From: NCED01 sp035493955
GTDB lineage: Bacteria > Pseudomonadota > Alphaproteobacteria > Caulobacterales > Caulobacteraceae
DNA length: 64,000 nucleotides
Assembly (NCBI GenBank): GCA_035493955.1
Contig: DATJHI010000004.1
Span: forward strand, 1-64,000
Direction: 5' to 3'
Made by a program: the position numbers and the translations under genes. Below are positions 26,740-35,990 of this stretch, in pieces. The notes under the pieces were generated by a model. The model did no database searches, had not been told where the DNA came from, and saw nothing but the letters and a program-made list of their open reading frames with translations. The stretch's first letter is position 1, and each line of letters opens with the position of its first letter.

Positions 26740-28710
26740 TCAGGCTGGGCCTTGGACGGCGGCGGTCTCAGCCGCGGTATAGGTGACGGACCCGTCGGGG
26801 TTGCGTTTCCAGTGCTTGAAGAAGTCCCACTCCATCTGGGCTTCGCCCCGGGTCTGGCCATGGGGCAGGTCGAGGACCCAGACGAAGCTGAACATCGGCT
26901 TGCCGTCCGGTGTCGCGTAGTCGTAGCGCTGGAACCGTCCCTTTGGGTAGCCCGCGGCCACGCCGGACGAGGTGAGCTTGCCGCCCGGGACGAGGATGTC
27001 GTAGGGCGGCGCGTTGGCGCTGAGGTAGGGCTGGGTCCGGTCGGGCGTGGTGATGCCGTCGTAGGACTTGACGATATCGATGACGTTGCGCAGCACGCCC
27101 TTGGCCGGGATCAGCCCGTCGGTGGTCGTTTGACGGTCCTGCGAGCCGTAGAACACGATCATCGGGATGTGCAGGCCCTGGGCCTTCAATTGATCGATCC
27201 GCTGCAATATCGTCGGGTCCCAGTCGCCGAGGCCGCTGTTGGGCGACACGGCGGCGAACAGCTGCGGATGGGCGACGCCGTTGATGAAGGTGCGGCCGCT
27301 CCCGTTGGAGAAGCCCTGCAGATACACCCGCGTCCGATCGACGCCGTAGTTGGCCGCCATGTCGTCGATCAATTGGGCGACGGCCTGGCTGTCTTCGTTG
27401 TCCGGCCTGTCGAGGCGCCAGGCGTTTTGCGGGGCGTTGAGGTAGACGGTGATGAAACCTTCCTTCTCGCCTACCTCGTGCATCTTGATCTGGCTGAGAT
27501 ACATCCAGGCTGGAAAGCCATGTCCGTGCAGGCCGATCACCAGGGGCATCGACTTGCCCTTGGCGTAGCTCGAGGGCGTCTTCACCCAATAGAGATAGTC
27601 GCGGTCGCCGACCTTGACGTGGCGCTCCTCGAACTGTTGGCGCACTTCCGGCAGGGTCAGCATGGTCCCGACCTCGCCCTCCGGCGACGACGTATAGCGG
27701 GCCAGATGGCCGAAGTAGCCCCAGATAGCCGCGGTCATGGCCGGATCATACCGGGCGCCCGCGGGCGCGACCGTCACCCGCACCTGCTGGGCCGTGTTCT
27801 GCGGGCTCGTGTAGATCGCGGTCTGGAAGCCGCCGATGGTTTCGGGCCGCGGCGCGGCCGCCACTGCGTCGGCATGCTTCCAGTAGTCGACGAGCTTGGC
27901 CTGGGCCGGATTGGGCGCGCCGGCGGTGAACAGCCACGCCGGCACCGGCACGTCCTTCTTCAGCGGCCGGTACCGCGGAAGGTTGGTCTTCAGGCCAAGC
28001 TGGTTCTGGAGCTCACCCTGCGAAACCTGGTCGCCGCGGGCGAAAGAGGCGGGATAGACGACCGCATCCAAGGTCGCCACGGCGGCGACCAGGCCCGGAT
28101 GGTTCATGGCGTATTCCTGGGCCACTCGGGCGCCAGAGCCGACGCCGGTGAAATACTGCCAGGGCTGCCAGGAGCCGATGGGAATGGGACGCGCGCCGGC
28201 GCCGGCCGCGCCGCCTTCGCCACGCCGCGGCGGAGCCGTCTCGCCCGGCCCCGGGTCGGCCGTGAGGCGGTTCAGCGTGACCTGTTGCACCAGATGAAGG
28301 TACTCGTCTTCGTCATGGCTGAACGGCGACCAGGCCTTGTTCGCGGGCTCGGGGAAGATCACCACGAAGCCGTTGTCCTCGGCCAGTTTGATCCAGCCGG
28401 AGGACTGGGCGAACTGCTCGGGGGTCTGGCCGTCGTCGTGCAGGGCGTAGACCAGCTGATTGTAACCATCGTGGTTCGCCTTGGACGAGACGTAGTAGGC
28501 GAAAGAGCGGTTGGCGGCGTGCATCCCGCCGCCGACGGAGAATTGCACCCGGCGCAGCTCTTGGGCCTGCGCCGGGTGCGCGGCGATCGCTCCGGCCAGG
28601 GCGATCACCGCCAGCGCCAGCAACGCGCCCGCGCGCCCCCCGCCCGTCTTCCGCTTCGGCAGCGCCCGGGCGCCGATGGCGATCCGCATCGCCCTGCACA
28701 GGGTCCTCAT
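26740..28710 (-). CDS. Secreted tandem alpha/beta-hydrolase (PHB-depolymerase-like esterase)
   Basis: 656 residues with an N-terminal signal region ending near AAHPAQAQ. Two similar alpha/beta-hydrolase domains lie in tandem: residues about 50-330 (LHDDGQTPEQFAQSSGW) and 370-640 (LHGHGFPAWMYLSQI). The second has an intact nucleophile elbow, GFSNG with S468, while the matching place in the first reads GVGSGAR and lacks the G-x-S-x-G spacing. That suggests a catalytic C-terminal domain and a degenerate N-terminal copy. Relatives are annotated as poly(3-hydroxybutyrate) depolymerase or feruloyl-esterase-like proteins; the actual substrate is unknown. The C-terminal region (VLDLPHGQTRGEAQMEWDFF) probably supplies the catalytic His. 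Confidence 0.8.
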   Translation of the reverse strand: MRTLCRAMRIAIGARALPKRKTGGGRAGALLALAVIALAGAIAAHPAQAQELRRVQFSVGGGMHAANRSFAYYVSSKANHDGYNQLVYALHDDGQTPEQFAQSSGWIKLAEDNGFVVIFPEPANKAWSPFSHDEDEYLHLVQQVTLNRLTADPGPGETAPPRRGEGGAAGAGARPIPIGSWQPWQYFTGVGSGARVAQEYAMNHPGLVAAVATLDAVVYPASFARGDQVSQGELQNQLGLKTNLPRYRPLKKDVPVPAWLFTAGAPNPAQAKLVDYWKHADAVAAAPRPETIGGFQTAIYTSPQNTAQQVRVTVAPAGARYDPAMTAAIWGYFGHLARYTSSPEGEVGTMLTLPEVRQQFEERHVKVGDRDYLYWVKTPSSYAKGKSMPLVIGLHGHGFPAWMYLSQIKMHEVGEKEGFITVYLNAPQNAWRLDRPDNEDSQAVAQLIDDMAANYGVDRTRVYLQGFSNGSGRTFINGVAHPQLFAAVSPNSGLGDWDPTILQRIDQLKAQGLHIPMIVFYGSQDRQTTTDGLIPAKGVLRNVIDIVKSYDGITTPDRTQPYLSANAPPYDILVPGGKLTSSGVAAGYPKGRFQRYDYATPDGKPMFSFVWVLDLPHGQTRGEAQMEWDFFKHWKRNPDGSVTYTAAETAAVQGPA

Positions 28711-28934
28711 GTTCTTTCTCCCCTCGATCGTCTGCCGGCTCGGCCGCGGCGGCCCGCGCCGCCTCGGTCATCCCAGCTCCGTTTGATCTTGCCGTCAGCT
28801 TATCTGAGAGGAACCCGTTGAAAAGCCCACTACGGGACTCGGATCGCAGCTTCATCCTCAACGAGATCCAGGGCGGCGATCAAGCGCATCGACCCGCTCA
28901 CAACACCCGGGTCCCTAAGGCCAAATCTTGCGCC

Positions 28935-29045
28935 ATGCGCTGTCTTGACCGGCCCTCGCCCCTATGCGACAGCTTCCAACGCTTAATTGGAGCAAAAGCC
29001 TTGCGCGCGCAGTCCGTACTTCCAGGAGCGGCCGACCTCGGGTAG
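28935..29045 (+). other. Candidate ilvBN leader peptide (36 codons)
   Basis: A short open frame, MRCLDRPSPLCDSF ... QSVLPGAADLG, ends 33 bp before the attenuator-like terminator. Val, Leu and Ala codons cluster near its end (SVLPGAADL). An overlapping alternative in another frame starts at 28964 and ends at 29053. Neither has a strong ribosome site. A regulatory leader is expected here because ilvBN expression in Caulobacter is known to involve transcriptional attenuation, but which frame is used cannot be decided by reading. Confidence 0.35.
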
Positions 29046-29078
29046 TCGAATGACACCCGGGCGAGCGGTCGCATGCGC

Positions 29079-29101
29079 AAAGGCCCCACGGGGCCTTTTT
29101 T
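29079..29101 (+). terminator. Attenuator-like rho-independent terminator in the ilvB leader
   Basis: Perfect 8-bp stem AAAGGCCC (29079-29086), CACG loop, GGGCCTTT (29091-29098) and a T-run to 29101. It lies only 56 bp upstream of ilvB with no annotated gene before it on this strand. A competing pairing is possible: TTGCGCGCGC near 29000 is largely complementary to GCATGCGCAA (29071-29080), which touches the terminator's 5' arm. This fits an attenuator. Confidence 0.82.
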
Positions 29102-29157
29102 CATGCCCAAAATCTGACGAAGCCGAAGAAGATCAATCTACCCGCTAGGAGCCTGTC

Positions 29158-30987
29158 ATGACCCTGCACCAGCCGATCGAAAGCGACGCCGCCCCCGCGG
29201 AAGCGCCCGTCACCCTCACGGGCGCGGAGATCGTGGTGCGGGCGCTGGTCGAAAACGGAGTCGACACGCTCTTCGGCTATCCGGGCGGGGCGGTGCTGCC
29301 GATCTACGACGCCCTGTTCCAGGACGCCGAGGCGAACGGCGAGCGGCTGCGCCACATCCTGGTCCGCCACGAGCAGGGGGCCACCCACGCCGCCGAGGGC
29401 TACGCCCGCTCCACCGGCAAGCCCGGCGTGGTCCTGGTCACCTCCGGCCCCGGGGCGACCAACGCGGTCACCGGCATCACCGACGCCCTGATGGACTCGA
29501 TCCCCATGGTGGTGCTGACCGGCCAGGTCCCCACCCACCTGATCGGCTCGGACGCCTTCCAGGAGTGCGACACCGTCGGCATCACCCGCTCCTGCACCAA
29601 GCACAACATCCTGGTGAAGGACGTGAAGGACCTGGCGCGGGCGATCCACGAGGCCTTCGTCATCGCCACCACGGGGCGTCCTGGGCCCGTGCTGATCGAC
29701 ATCCCCAAGGACGTCCAGTTCGCCGCCGGCCCGTACCAGGGTCCGCGGGACATGCGCTTCACCCACGCCTATCGGCCAAGGCTCGAGGGCGACCGGGGCA
29801 AGATCGCCGAAGCGGTCGAGCTGATCGCCTCTGCGCGGCGGCCTCTGTTCTACACCGGCGGCGGGGTGATCAACTCCGGTCCCGAGGCCAGCGCCCTGTT
29901 GCGCGAATTCGCCCGTGCCGTGGGCGCGCCGGTGACCTCGACCCTGATGGGCCTGGGCGCCTATCCGGCCGCCGATCCGCAATGGCTGGGCATGGTCGGC
30001 ATGCACGGGGCCTATGAGGCCAACCACGCCATGCACGACTGCGACGTGATGGTGAACGTCGGCGCCCGCTTCGACGACCGGGTCACCGGGCGCCTGGACG
30101 CCTTCGCCCCCAATTCGAAGAAGATCCACATCGATATCGACCCCTCCTCGATCAACAAGGTGGTCCGGGTCGACGTCGGCATCGTCGGCGACGTCGCCCA
30201 TGTCTTGGCCGAGATGCTGGCCCTGTGGAAGGAGCGCCGGCTCAAGGCCGACAAGGCGGCGCTGAAGAGCTGGTGGGAGCAGCTGGACCAGTGGCGGGCC
30301 CGCAAGGGCTTCGCCTATGCCCCGTCCGCCACCGTGATCAAGCCGCAGTACGCCATCGAGCGCCTGTACGCCCTGACCCGCGGCAAGGACGTCTACATCA
30401 CCACCGAGGTCGGCCAGCACCAGATGTGGGCGGCCCAGTTCTTCCGCTTCGAGGAGCCCAACCGCTGGATGACCTCCGGGGGGCTGGGTACCATGGGCTA
30501 CGGCCTGCCCGCCGCCGTCGGGGTCCAGGTCGCCCACCCCGAGGCTCTGGTCATCGACATCGCCGGCGAGGCCTCGGTGCAGATGACCATGCAGGAATTT
30601 TCGACCGCGGTTCAATACGGCCTGCCGATCAAGATCTTCATCCTCAACAACGAGTGGATGGGGATGGTGCGGCAGTGGCAGCAGCTGCTGCACGGCGAGC
30701 GCTACAGCCACTCCTATTCCGACAGCCTGCCCGACTTCGTGAAGCTGGCCGAGGCCTTCGGCGGGGTCGGCATCCGCGCCGAGACGCCGGACGAGCTGGA
30801 CGACAAGATCCGCCAGATGATCGACGTCCGGCGCCCCGTCCTGTTCGACTGCCGGGTGGAGCGGGCGGAGAACTGCCTGCCGATGATCCCCTCTGGCAAG
30901 GCGCACAACGAAATGATCCTGGGCGACAGCGAGGCGGCGGCCGACATCGGCTCCGTCATCGACGACGCCGGCAAGAGGCTCGTCTGA
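29158..30987 (+). CDS. ilvB: Acetolactate synthase, large catalytic subunit
   Basis: 609 residues. A ThDP/FAD enzyme that condenses pyruvate with pyruvate or 2-oxobutyrate in valine, leucine and isoleucine synthesis. Visible are the ThDP-activating Glu (E72 in VRHEQGATHAAEGYAR), the central FAD-binding domain (GMHGAYEANHAMHDCDV), and a C-terminal ThDP-binding motif (GEASVQMTMQEF to ILNNEWMGMVRQWQ). There is a GGAG ribosome site before the ATG. ilvN starts 2 bp after the stop. Transcription probably responds to branched-chain amino acids through the leader terminator. Confidence 0.97.
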   Translation: MTLHQPIESDAAPAEAPVTLTGAEIVVRALVENGVDTLFGYPGGAVLPIYDALFQDAEANGERLRHILVRHEQGATHAAEGYARSTGKPGVVLVTSGPGATNAVTGITDALMDSIPMVVLTGQVPTHLIGSDAFQECDTVGITRSCTKHNILVKDVKDLARAIHEAFVIATTGRPGPVLIDIPKDVQFAAGPYQGPRDMRFTHAYRPRLEGDRGKIAEAVELIASARRPLFYTGGGVINSGPEASALLREFARAVGAPVTSTLMGLGAYPAADPQWLGMVGMHGAYEANHAMHDCDVMVNVGARFDDRVTGRLDAFAPNSKKIHIDIDPSSINKVVRVDVGIVGDVAHVLAEMLALWKERRLKADKAALKSWWEQLDQWRARKGFAYAPSATVIKPQYAIERLYALTRGKDVYITTEVGQHQMWAAQFFRFEEPNRWMTSGGLGTMGYGLPAAVGVQVAHPEALVIDIAGEASVQMTMQEFSTAVQYGLPIKIFILNNEWMGMVRQWQQLLHGERYSHSYSDSLPDFVKLAEAFGGVGIRAETPDELDDKIRQMIDVRRPVLFDCRVERAENCLPMIPSGKAHNEMILGDSEAAADIGSVIDDAGKRLV

Positions 30988-30989
30988 CC

Positions 30990-31547
30990 ATGACCACAGC
31001 TCCCGCCGGCGTCGGCTCCTCCGCCTACTTCCTCGATCACGCCGAGGAGGTCGAGGCGCGCGCCACCTTCGCCGTGATCGTCGACAACGAACCGGGCGTC
31101 CTGCACCGGGTGGTCGGGCTGTTCTCGGCCCGCGGCTACAATATCGAGAGCCTGACGGTGGCCGAGACCGACCACGCCGCCCACGTGTCGCGGATCACCA
31201 TCGTCACCCGCGGCACCGCCCAGGTGCTGTCGCAGATCCGCGCCCAGCTGGAGAAGATCGTCCAAGTGCGCGATGTGGCGGACGTGGGCCGCGACCCCGG
31301 CGGGGTGGAGCGCGAACTCGCCCTGGTCAAGGTCCGCGGAAGCGGCAGCGACCGGGTGGAGGCCCTGCGCATCGCCGACATCTTCCGCGCCCACGTCATC
31401 GACACCACCCACGAGAGCTTCATCTTCGAGATCACCGGCGCTCCGTCCAAGATCGAGCAGTTCGCCGCCCTGATGCGGCCGCTGGGGCTGGTCGAGCTGT
31501 CGCGCACGGGGGTGCTGTCGATCACCCGCGGCGCCGAGCGGATGTAG
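30990..31547 (+). CDS. ilvN: Acetolactate synthase, small regulatory subunit
   Basis: 185 residues. An ACT domain (ATFAVIVDNEPGVLHRVVGL, GYNIESLTVAETD) that binds the feedback inhibitor valine is followed by the C-terminal ALS_ss domain (VIDTTHESFIFEITG). It assembles with IlvB and confers activity and feedback control. The N-terminal extension of about 25 residues is longer than in E. coli IlvH. The gene follows ilvB directly and is cotranscribed. Confidence 0.96.
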   Translation: MTTAPAGVGSSAYFLDHAEEVEARATFAVIVDNEPGVLHRVVGLFSARGYNIESLTVAETDHAAHVSRITIVTRGTAQVLSQIRAQLEKIVQVRDVADVGRDPGGVERELALVKVRGSGSDRVEALRIADIFRAHVIDTTHESFIFEITGAPSKIEQFAALMRPLGLVELSRTGVLSITRGAERM

Positions 31548-31551
31548 GGTC

Positions 31552-31983
31552 GTGAACCGCGGCCTCGCCGCCCTCGCCCTGGCGGGGATGCTGTCAGGGT
31601 GCGGGCCGGATATCCACGAACAGGAGCACCAGGCGCGGACCCTGGTGTTCCAGAAGCTCAGCCTGCCCGACCAGCCGGTGGTCGTCGGCCCCGCGGTGGT
31701 CGCGTCCGACTTCGCCATCGTCGACTGGACGCGCGGCGGCCTCAGCGGCGGGCGAACCCTGCTGCGGCGCGGGCCGACGGGCTGGACCTTGGTCCTCTGC
31801 GGCGGCGCTCCGCTTCGGCGACGCCCGATCATCGAAAGCCAGGGCCGCGTGCCCGACGGGGCCGCCGGCGTGTTGATCACCAAGCTGCTGCGCGAGGAGA
31901 GCGGGCTGGGGGAGCGGCGCGACCAGCTGGACCGCTGGGCCGGCCTGCCCGCCGCCGTCGGTTGCCCCGAAGCCAGGCCATAG
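31552..31983 (+). CDS. Putative lipoprotein resembling copper-uptake-associated proteins
   Basis: 143 residues from GTG. The N-terminus is a lipoprotein signal (LAALALAGMLSGC, Cys 17). The mature part carries VVVGPAVVASDFAIVDWTRG, GGRTLLRRGPTGWTLVLCGG and a helical C-terminus, which resembles small proteins annotated as copper-uptake-system-associated. That name comes from genomic context and not from a shown activity. It lies 4 bp after ilvN and may ride on the same transcript, although no functional link to amino-acid synthesis is evident. Confidence 0.6.
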   Translation: MNRGLAALALAGMLSGCGPDIHEQEHQARTLVFQKLSLPDQPVVVGPAVVASDFAIVDWTRGGLSGGRTLLRRGPTGWTLVLCGGAPLRRRPIIESQGRVPDGAAGVLITKLLREESGLGERRDQLDRWAGLPAAVGCPEARP

Positions 31984-32001
31984 AGCGCAGCGATGCAGGC
32001 G

Positions 32002-32565
32002 CTATCCCGCGAAACCGCCGTTCGCCAGGAACTCGGCCTCCTGCGGGGTTGTCTGGCGTCCAAGGGCCGCGTTGCGGTGCGGGAAGCGCCCGAACCTCTT
32101 GATGATGTCGCGATGCAGCCTGGCCCATTTCAAGCTGTTCGCGTCGCCGGTCGCCTGCTCGTGGGCCAGGTGCAGCGCCACCGAGCGGTCTTGGTCGGCG
32201 AGGGATTCCGAATGCTCGAAGGGCAGGAAGAAGAACGGCCGCAAGCCCGGCTCGAACTCGAGATGGAAGTCGGCGCGGACAGCCCGGTCGGCCACGGCCC
32301 GCGCCATCGGGTCGGTGGCGAAGGCGTGGGCCGAGCCGCGGAACAGATTGCGTGCGAACTGGTCGGTGAGCAGCAGCAGGGCCAACGCCCCCTCGGCCAT
32401 ATCGGCCCAGTCCGCCAATTCGCCCCGGGCGGCGGCGAAGTGGGCGGGCTCGTAACGGGCGCGAATGTCAGCGTCGAAGGCGGGGTCCGCCTTGAACCAG
32501 GCCTTGGGTCCGGCCGTCCGCCAGAACTCCAGGATTTCGACATAAAGCGGCGGTTCGATCGACAT
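32002..32565 (-). CDS. DUF924 family protein
   Basis: 187 residues matching the DUF924 pattern: ILEFWRTAGPKAWFKADPAFD at the N-terminus, then LLLLTDQFARNLFRG, ADFHLEFEPGLRPFFFLPFEHSE shortened in the middle, and a C-terminal RFGRFPHRNAALGR. The family is all-helical and TPR-like, common in proteobacteria, and of unknown function. It is convergent with the lipoprotein gene (18 bp) and divergent from ilvC. Confidence 0.88.
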   Translation of the reverse strand: MSIEPPLYVEILEFWRTAGPKAWFKADPAFDADIRARYEPAHFAAARGELADWADMAEGALALLLLTDQFARNLFRGSAHAFATDPMARAVADRAVRADFHLEFEPGLRPFFFLPFEHSESLADQDRSVALHLAHEQATGDANSLKWARLHRDIIKRFGRFPHRNAALGRQTTPQEAEFLANGGFAG

Positions 32566-32721
32566 CGAAGGGCTCCGGGCAGGCTTCCGCCACAGCTAGC
32601 ACAGCGCTTCGGGGATCGTCCGCCTTGACGCATGACCGAAAAACCGCTGGAAAGCCCGCCGAACCGCCGCCGGCGCCAAAAGACGCCGCGGACCCTCGCC
32701 ATTTCTCCCGGAGACGTCCCC

Positions 32722-33741
32722 ATGCGCGTCTACTACGACCGTGACGCCGACCTTGCCCGCATCCTCGGCAAGAAGATCGCAATCGTCGGCTACGGCAGCC
32801 AAGGCCACGCTCATGCGCTGAACCTGCGCGACTCCGGCGCCAAGAACGTGGCCGTGGCCCTGCGGCCCGGCTCGGCCTCGGCCAAGAAGGCCGAAGCCGA
32901 GGGACTGAAGGTGATGACCGTGGCTGAGGCCGCGGCCTGGGCCGACGTGCTGATGATCCTCGCCCCCGACGAGCACCAGCGCGCCATCTACGAGAACGAG
33001 ATCGCCCCCAACATCCGCGACGGCGCGGCGATCATGTTCGCCCACGGACTGAGCATCCATTTCAAGCTGATCGAGCCCAAGGCGACCCTCGACGTGCTGA
33101 TGGTCGCGCCCAAGGGCCCGGGCCACACCGTGCGCGGCGAGTACCAGAAGGGCGGCGGCGTGCCCTGCCTGATCGCCGTCCACCAGGACGCTTCGGGCGG
33201 CGCCCTCGACCTCGGCCTGGCCTACGCCTCCGCCATCGGCGGCGGCCGGTCCGGCGTGATCGAGACCAGTTTCCGCGAAGAATGCGAGACCGACCTGTTC
33301 GGCGAACAGGCGGTCCTGTGCGGCGGCCTGGTCGAACTGATCCGCGCCGGGTTCGAAACCCTGGTCGAGGCCGGCTACGCGCCGGAGATGGCCTATTTCG
33401 AGTGCCTGCACGAGGTGAAGCTGATCGTGGACCTGATCTACGAGGGCGGCATCGCCAACATGAACTACTCGATCTCCAACACGGCCGAGTACGGCGAATA
33501 TGTCACCGGCCCGCGCATCGTGACGCCTGAGACCAAGGCGGAGATGAAGCGGGTGCTCGAGGACATCCAGTCCGGCCGCTTCGTGCGCGACTTCATGCTG
33601 GAGAACGCGGTGGGCGCCCCTTCGCTGAAGGCCACCCGCAACCGCGCCTCCGAGCATCAGATCGAGGAAGTCGGCCAGCGTCTGCGCGCCATGATGCCCT
33701 GGATCACCAAGAACAAGCTGGTCGACACGGCGAAAAACTAA
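32722..33741 (+). CDS. ilvC: Ketol-acid reductoisomerase (class I)
   Basis: 339 residues. It converts acetolactate to 2,3-dihydroxyisovalerate with NADPH and Mg2+. Rossmann motif GYGSQGHAHALNLRDSG; LAPDEHQ; APKGPGHTVR; metal-binding acidic residues in ETDLFGEQ and the C-terminal IEEVGQRLRAMMPWI. The chosen ATG (32722) gives the exact class I length; an upstream ATG at 32632 would add a Pro/Arg-rich leader. It is separate from ilvBN by 1.2 kb and has its own promoter region, shared divergently with the DUF924 gene. Confidence 0.97.
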   Translation: MRVYYDRDADLARILGKKIAIVGYGSQGHAHALNLRDSGAKNVAVALRPGSASAKKAEAEGLKVMTVAEAAAWADVLMILAPDEHQRAIYENEIAPNIRDGAAIMFAHGLSIHFKLIEPKATLDVLMVAPKGPGHTVRGEYQKGGGVPCLIAVHQDASGGALDLGLAYASAIGGGRSGVIETSFREECETDLFGEQAVLCGGLVELIRAGFETLVEAGYAPEMAYFECLHEVKLIVDLIYEGGIANMNYSISNTAEYGEYVTGPRIVTPETKAEMKRVLEDIQSGRFVRDFMLENAVGAPSLKATRNRASEHQIEEVGQRLRAMMPWITKNKLVDTAKN

Positions 33742-33887
33742 GGGCGCCTTGCGGCGAAACGGTCTCGTTCGCCACCTGGGGACGTGGCGGAACGCGTTGC
33801 TTGCGGCGATTGGGCTCGCCGGTTCACATGGCGGACGGCGGGGGCTTCCACTAAGGTCGCTTCCGTTACGCCGCATGGAATCGGTCG

Positions 33888-35945
33888 TTGAAGCTCAGCC
33901 GCCCGTTGATCCTGTTGGCGCTCGCCGCCGTGCTGCCGCTGACCGTTCTGGCGGCGGTCCTGGGCGGTTCGGGCCTGCGTCAGGAACAGCAGGCGATGCA
34001 GGCCACGGCCGAGGCGCACGTGGCCCTGGCCTCGGCCTTGATCGAGCAGGATCTTGATCGCCATATCGCCATCCTGACGGCCGCGTCCCAGGCGGTCCTG
34101 TTCGACGGTCCACTCGACCCGGTCGCGGCGAAGAGCTACCTCGGCCGCCTCAGCAGATCCCAGCCGCAATGGCGGGCTGTCGTGATCACCGATCCCGAAG
34201 GGCGGCGGTTGGCCGCCTATCCCGGCGCTCCGATCGGCTACCCGGAACGGGTGGTGGAGACCGACAGCCACCGCGCCGCCGTCGCCACGGCTCGCCCCGT
34301 GGTCGGGCGGGTCATGCGCCGTCCGAGCGGGGTTCTCCTCTTCGCGATCCGGGCGCCGGTGATCCGCCGCGGCAAGGTCGCCTATGTCATTTCCGCCATG
34401 ATCGAGCCGGAGGAACTGCGCCGGCTGTTCTTCGCCGCGCCCCTGCCGCCGGAATGGCGGGGCGGCGTCGTCGACGCCTCCGGACGGGTTGTGGTGCGGA
34501 TCAACGCTCCCCAGGAGGCGCTGGGCGGCTTCGCGGCGCCCGACGCCCTGCGGATGCGCGAAGGAGTCACCAGAGGTTTCGCCAAGGCGATGAGCCTCGA
34601 AGGCGAGCCGATGATCAACGCCTTCCAGGTGCTTCCCAGGTTCCACTGGTCCGTCCACGCCGCCATGCCCCTGCGGGTCTATCAGGCGCCGCTGGTGCGC
34701 TCGCTCTGGTTGGCCGGAACCGCAGCGGTGGCGGCCCTGTTGCTGGCCGGGCTGTTCCTGTGGCTTCTCAGCCGCGAGCTGGGGTTGCGCCAGCGGGCCG
34801 CGGACGCCTTCGAGGAGGGGCGGCGCATGGAGGCGCTGGGCCGTATGACCGGCGGTGTCGCCCACGACTTCAACAACCTGCTCACCATCGTCCAGGGCAG
34901 TGCGGAGATGTTGAAACGGCGGCGCGCCGATCCGGAACGCGCCGGCGTCTTCGTCGACGCCATCCTGTCGGCGGCTCAGCGGGGCCAGACCCTTACCCGC
35001 CAACTCCTCGCTTTCGCTCGCCGCAGCGCCCAGGAGCCGGCCGATTTCCGATTGCAGGATCGCGCCGCGACCCTGGCCGAACTGATCCGTCAATCGGTGG
35101 GGGAGCAGGTTCTCCTGACCTTGACCATACCGCCCGACACTTGGCCCCTGCACGCCGATCCCGACGCCCTGGAGATCGCCTTAATCAATCTGGCGGTGAA
35201 TGCGCGAGACGCCATGCCGGACGGCGGCATGCTCTCGATCGTCGCGGCCAACCGCACCTGTCGCCGGGAGCGCGGGTCCAGCGTCGGGCTGGAGGGGGAT
35301 TTCGTCTCCATCGCGGTCAGCGACACCGGCGGTGGCGTGCCCGAGGAACACATCCGCCACATCTTCGAGCCCTTCTACACCACCAAGCCTTCGGGACGCG
35401 GCACCGGACTGGGCCTGTCGCAGGTCTATGGTTTCGCCCGGCAATCCGGAGGCCTGATCAGCGTCGCCAACCGTGCGGGCGAAGGGGCGGTCTTCACCCT
35501 CTATCTTCCCCGGGCCCTGCAGGAGCCCGTTGCGGCGTCCCCCGCGCCGGTCGTCGCCGCCGCGCAAGAGCCCGGCCGCCTGTTGCTGGTCGAGGACGAC
35601 GCCGACGTCGCCCACGCCCTCATGGCGATGCTGGAGAGCGGAGGCTACCACGTCACCTGGGCTCCGGACGGGCCGACGGCCCTGGCCCGGATCGAAAGCG
35701 ACGCGCCCTTCGATGTGGTGTTGAGCGACATGCTGACGGACCGCTCGGGACGCGAGCTTGCGGCGGCCCTGCGGCGGGCGCGGCCCGACCTGGCGGTGGT
35801 GCTGATGACTGGCCATCTGGACGGCGCGGGCGAAGCCTGGGGCGAGGCGGTATTGATGAAGCCGTTCGGCCCCGATCGCGTTTTCGACGCGCTCGCCATG
35901 GCCCGCGCCCGGGCGTCTTCATCGAACCAATCGCTGAGCGCCTGA
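33888..35945 (+). CDS. Hybrid sensor histidine kinase with C-terminal receiver
   Basis: 685 residues from a TTG start. Two transmembrane helices (about residues 5-25 and 268-290) flank a periplasmic double-Cache-like sensor. The kinase core is HisKA (H326 in GGVAHDFNNLL) and HATPase (NLAVNARDAM N-box, DTGGGVPEEH, GTGLGLSQVYGF). The receiver domain begins LLLVEDDADVAHAL with phospho-acceptor D614 in VLSDMLTDRSG. The H-box with Asp after His and FNN places it in the HWE-adjacent/HisKA group typical of alphaproteobacteria. The ligand and output partner are unknown and no response regulator is adjacent. Confidence 0.9.
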   Translation: MKLSRPLILLALAAVLPLTVLAAVLGGSGLRQEQQAMQATAEAHVALASALIEQDLDRHIAILTAASQAVLFDGPLDPVAAKSYLGRLSRSQPQWRAVVITDPEGRRLAAYPGAPIGYPERVVETDSHRAAVATARPVVGRVMRRPSGVLLFAIRAPVIRRGKVAYVISAMIEPEELRRLFFAAPLPPEWRGGVVDASGRVVVRINAPQEALGGFAAPDALRMREGVTRGFAKAMSLEGEPMINAFQVLPRFHWSVHAAMPLRVYQAPLVRSLWLAGTAAVAALLLAGLFLWLLSRELGLRQRAADAFEEGRRMEALGRMTGGVAHDFNNLLTIVQGSAEMLKRRRADPERAGVFVDAILSAAQRGQTLTRQLLAFARRSAQEPADFRLQDRAATLAELIRQSVGEQVLLTLTIPPDTWPLHADPDALEIALINLAVNARDAMPDGGMLSIVAANRTCRRERGSSVGLEGDFVSIAVSDTGGGVPEEHIRHIFEPFYTTKPSGRGTGLGLSQVYGFARQSGGLISVANRAGEGAVFTLYLPRALQEPVAASPAPVVAAAQEPGRLLLVEDDADVAHALMAMLESGGYHVTWAPDGPTALARIESDAPFDVVLSDMLTDRSGRELAAALRRARPDLAVVLMTGHLDGAGEAWGEAVLMKPFGPDRVFDALAMARARASSSNQSLSA

Positions 35946-35990
35946 GCGTCGGGGCTTGACCTGGGGCCCCGGCGCGGCTTCGCATCGTCC

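Noticed and set aside
28964..29053. Alternative ilvB leader peptide (29 codons)
   Set aside because: Overlaps the preferred candidate, lacks a ribosome site and has few Val/Leu/Ile codons near the terminator; kept only as an alternative.
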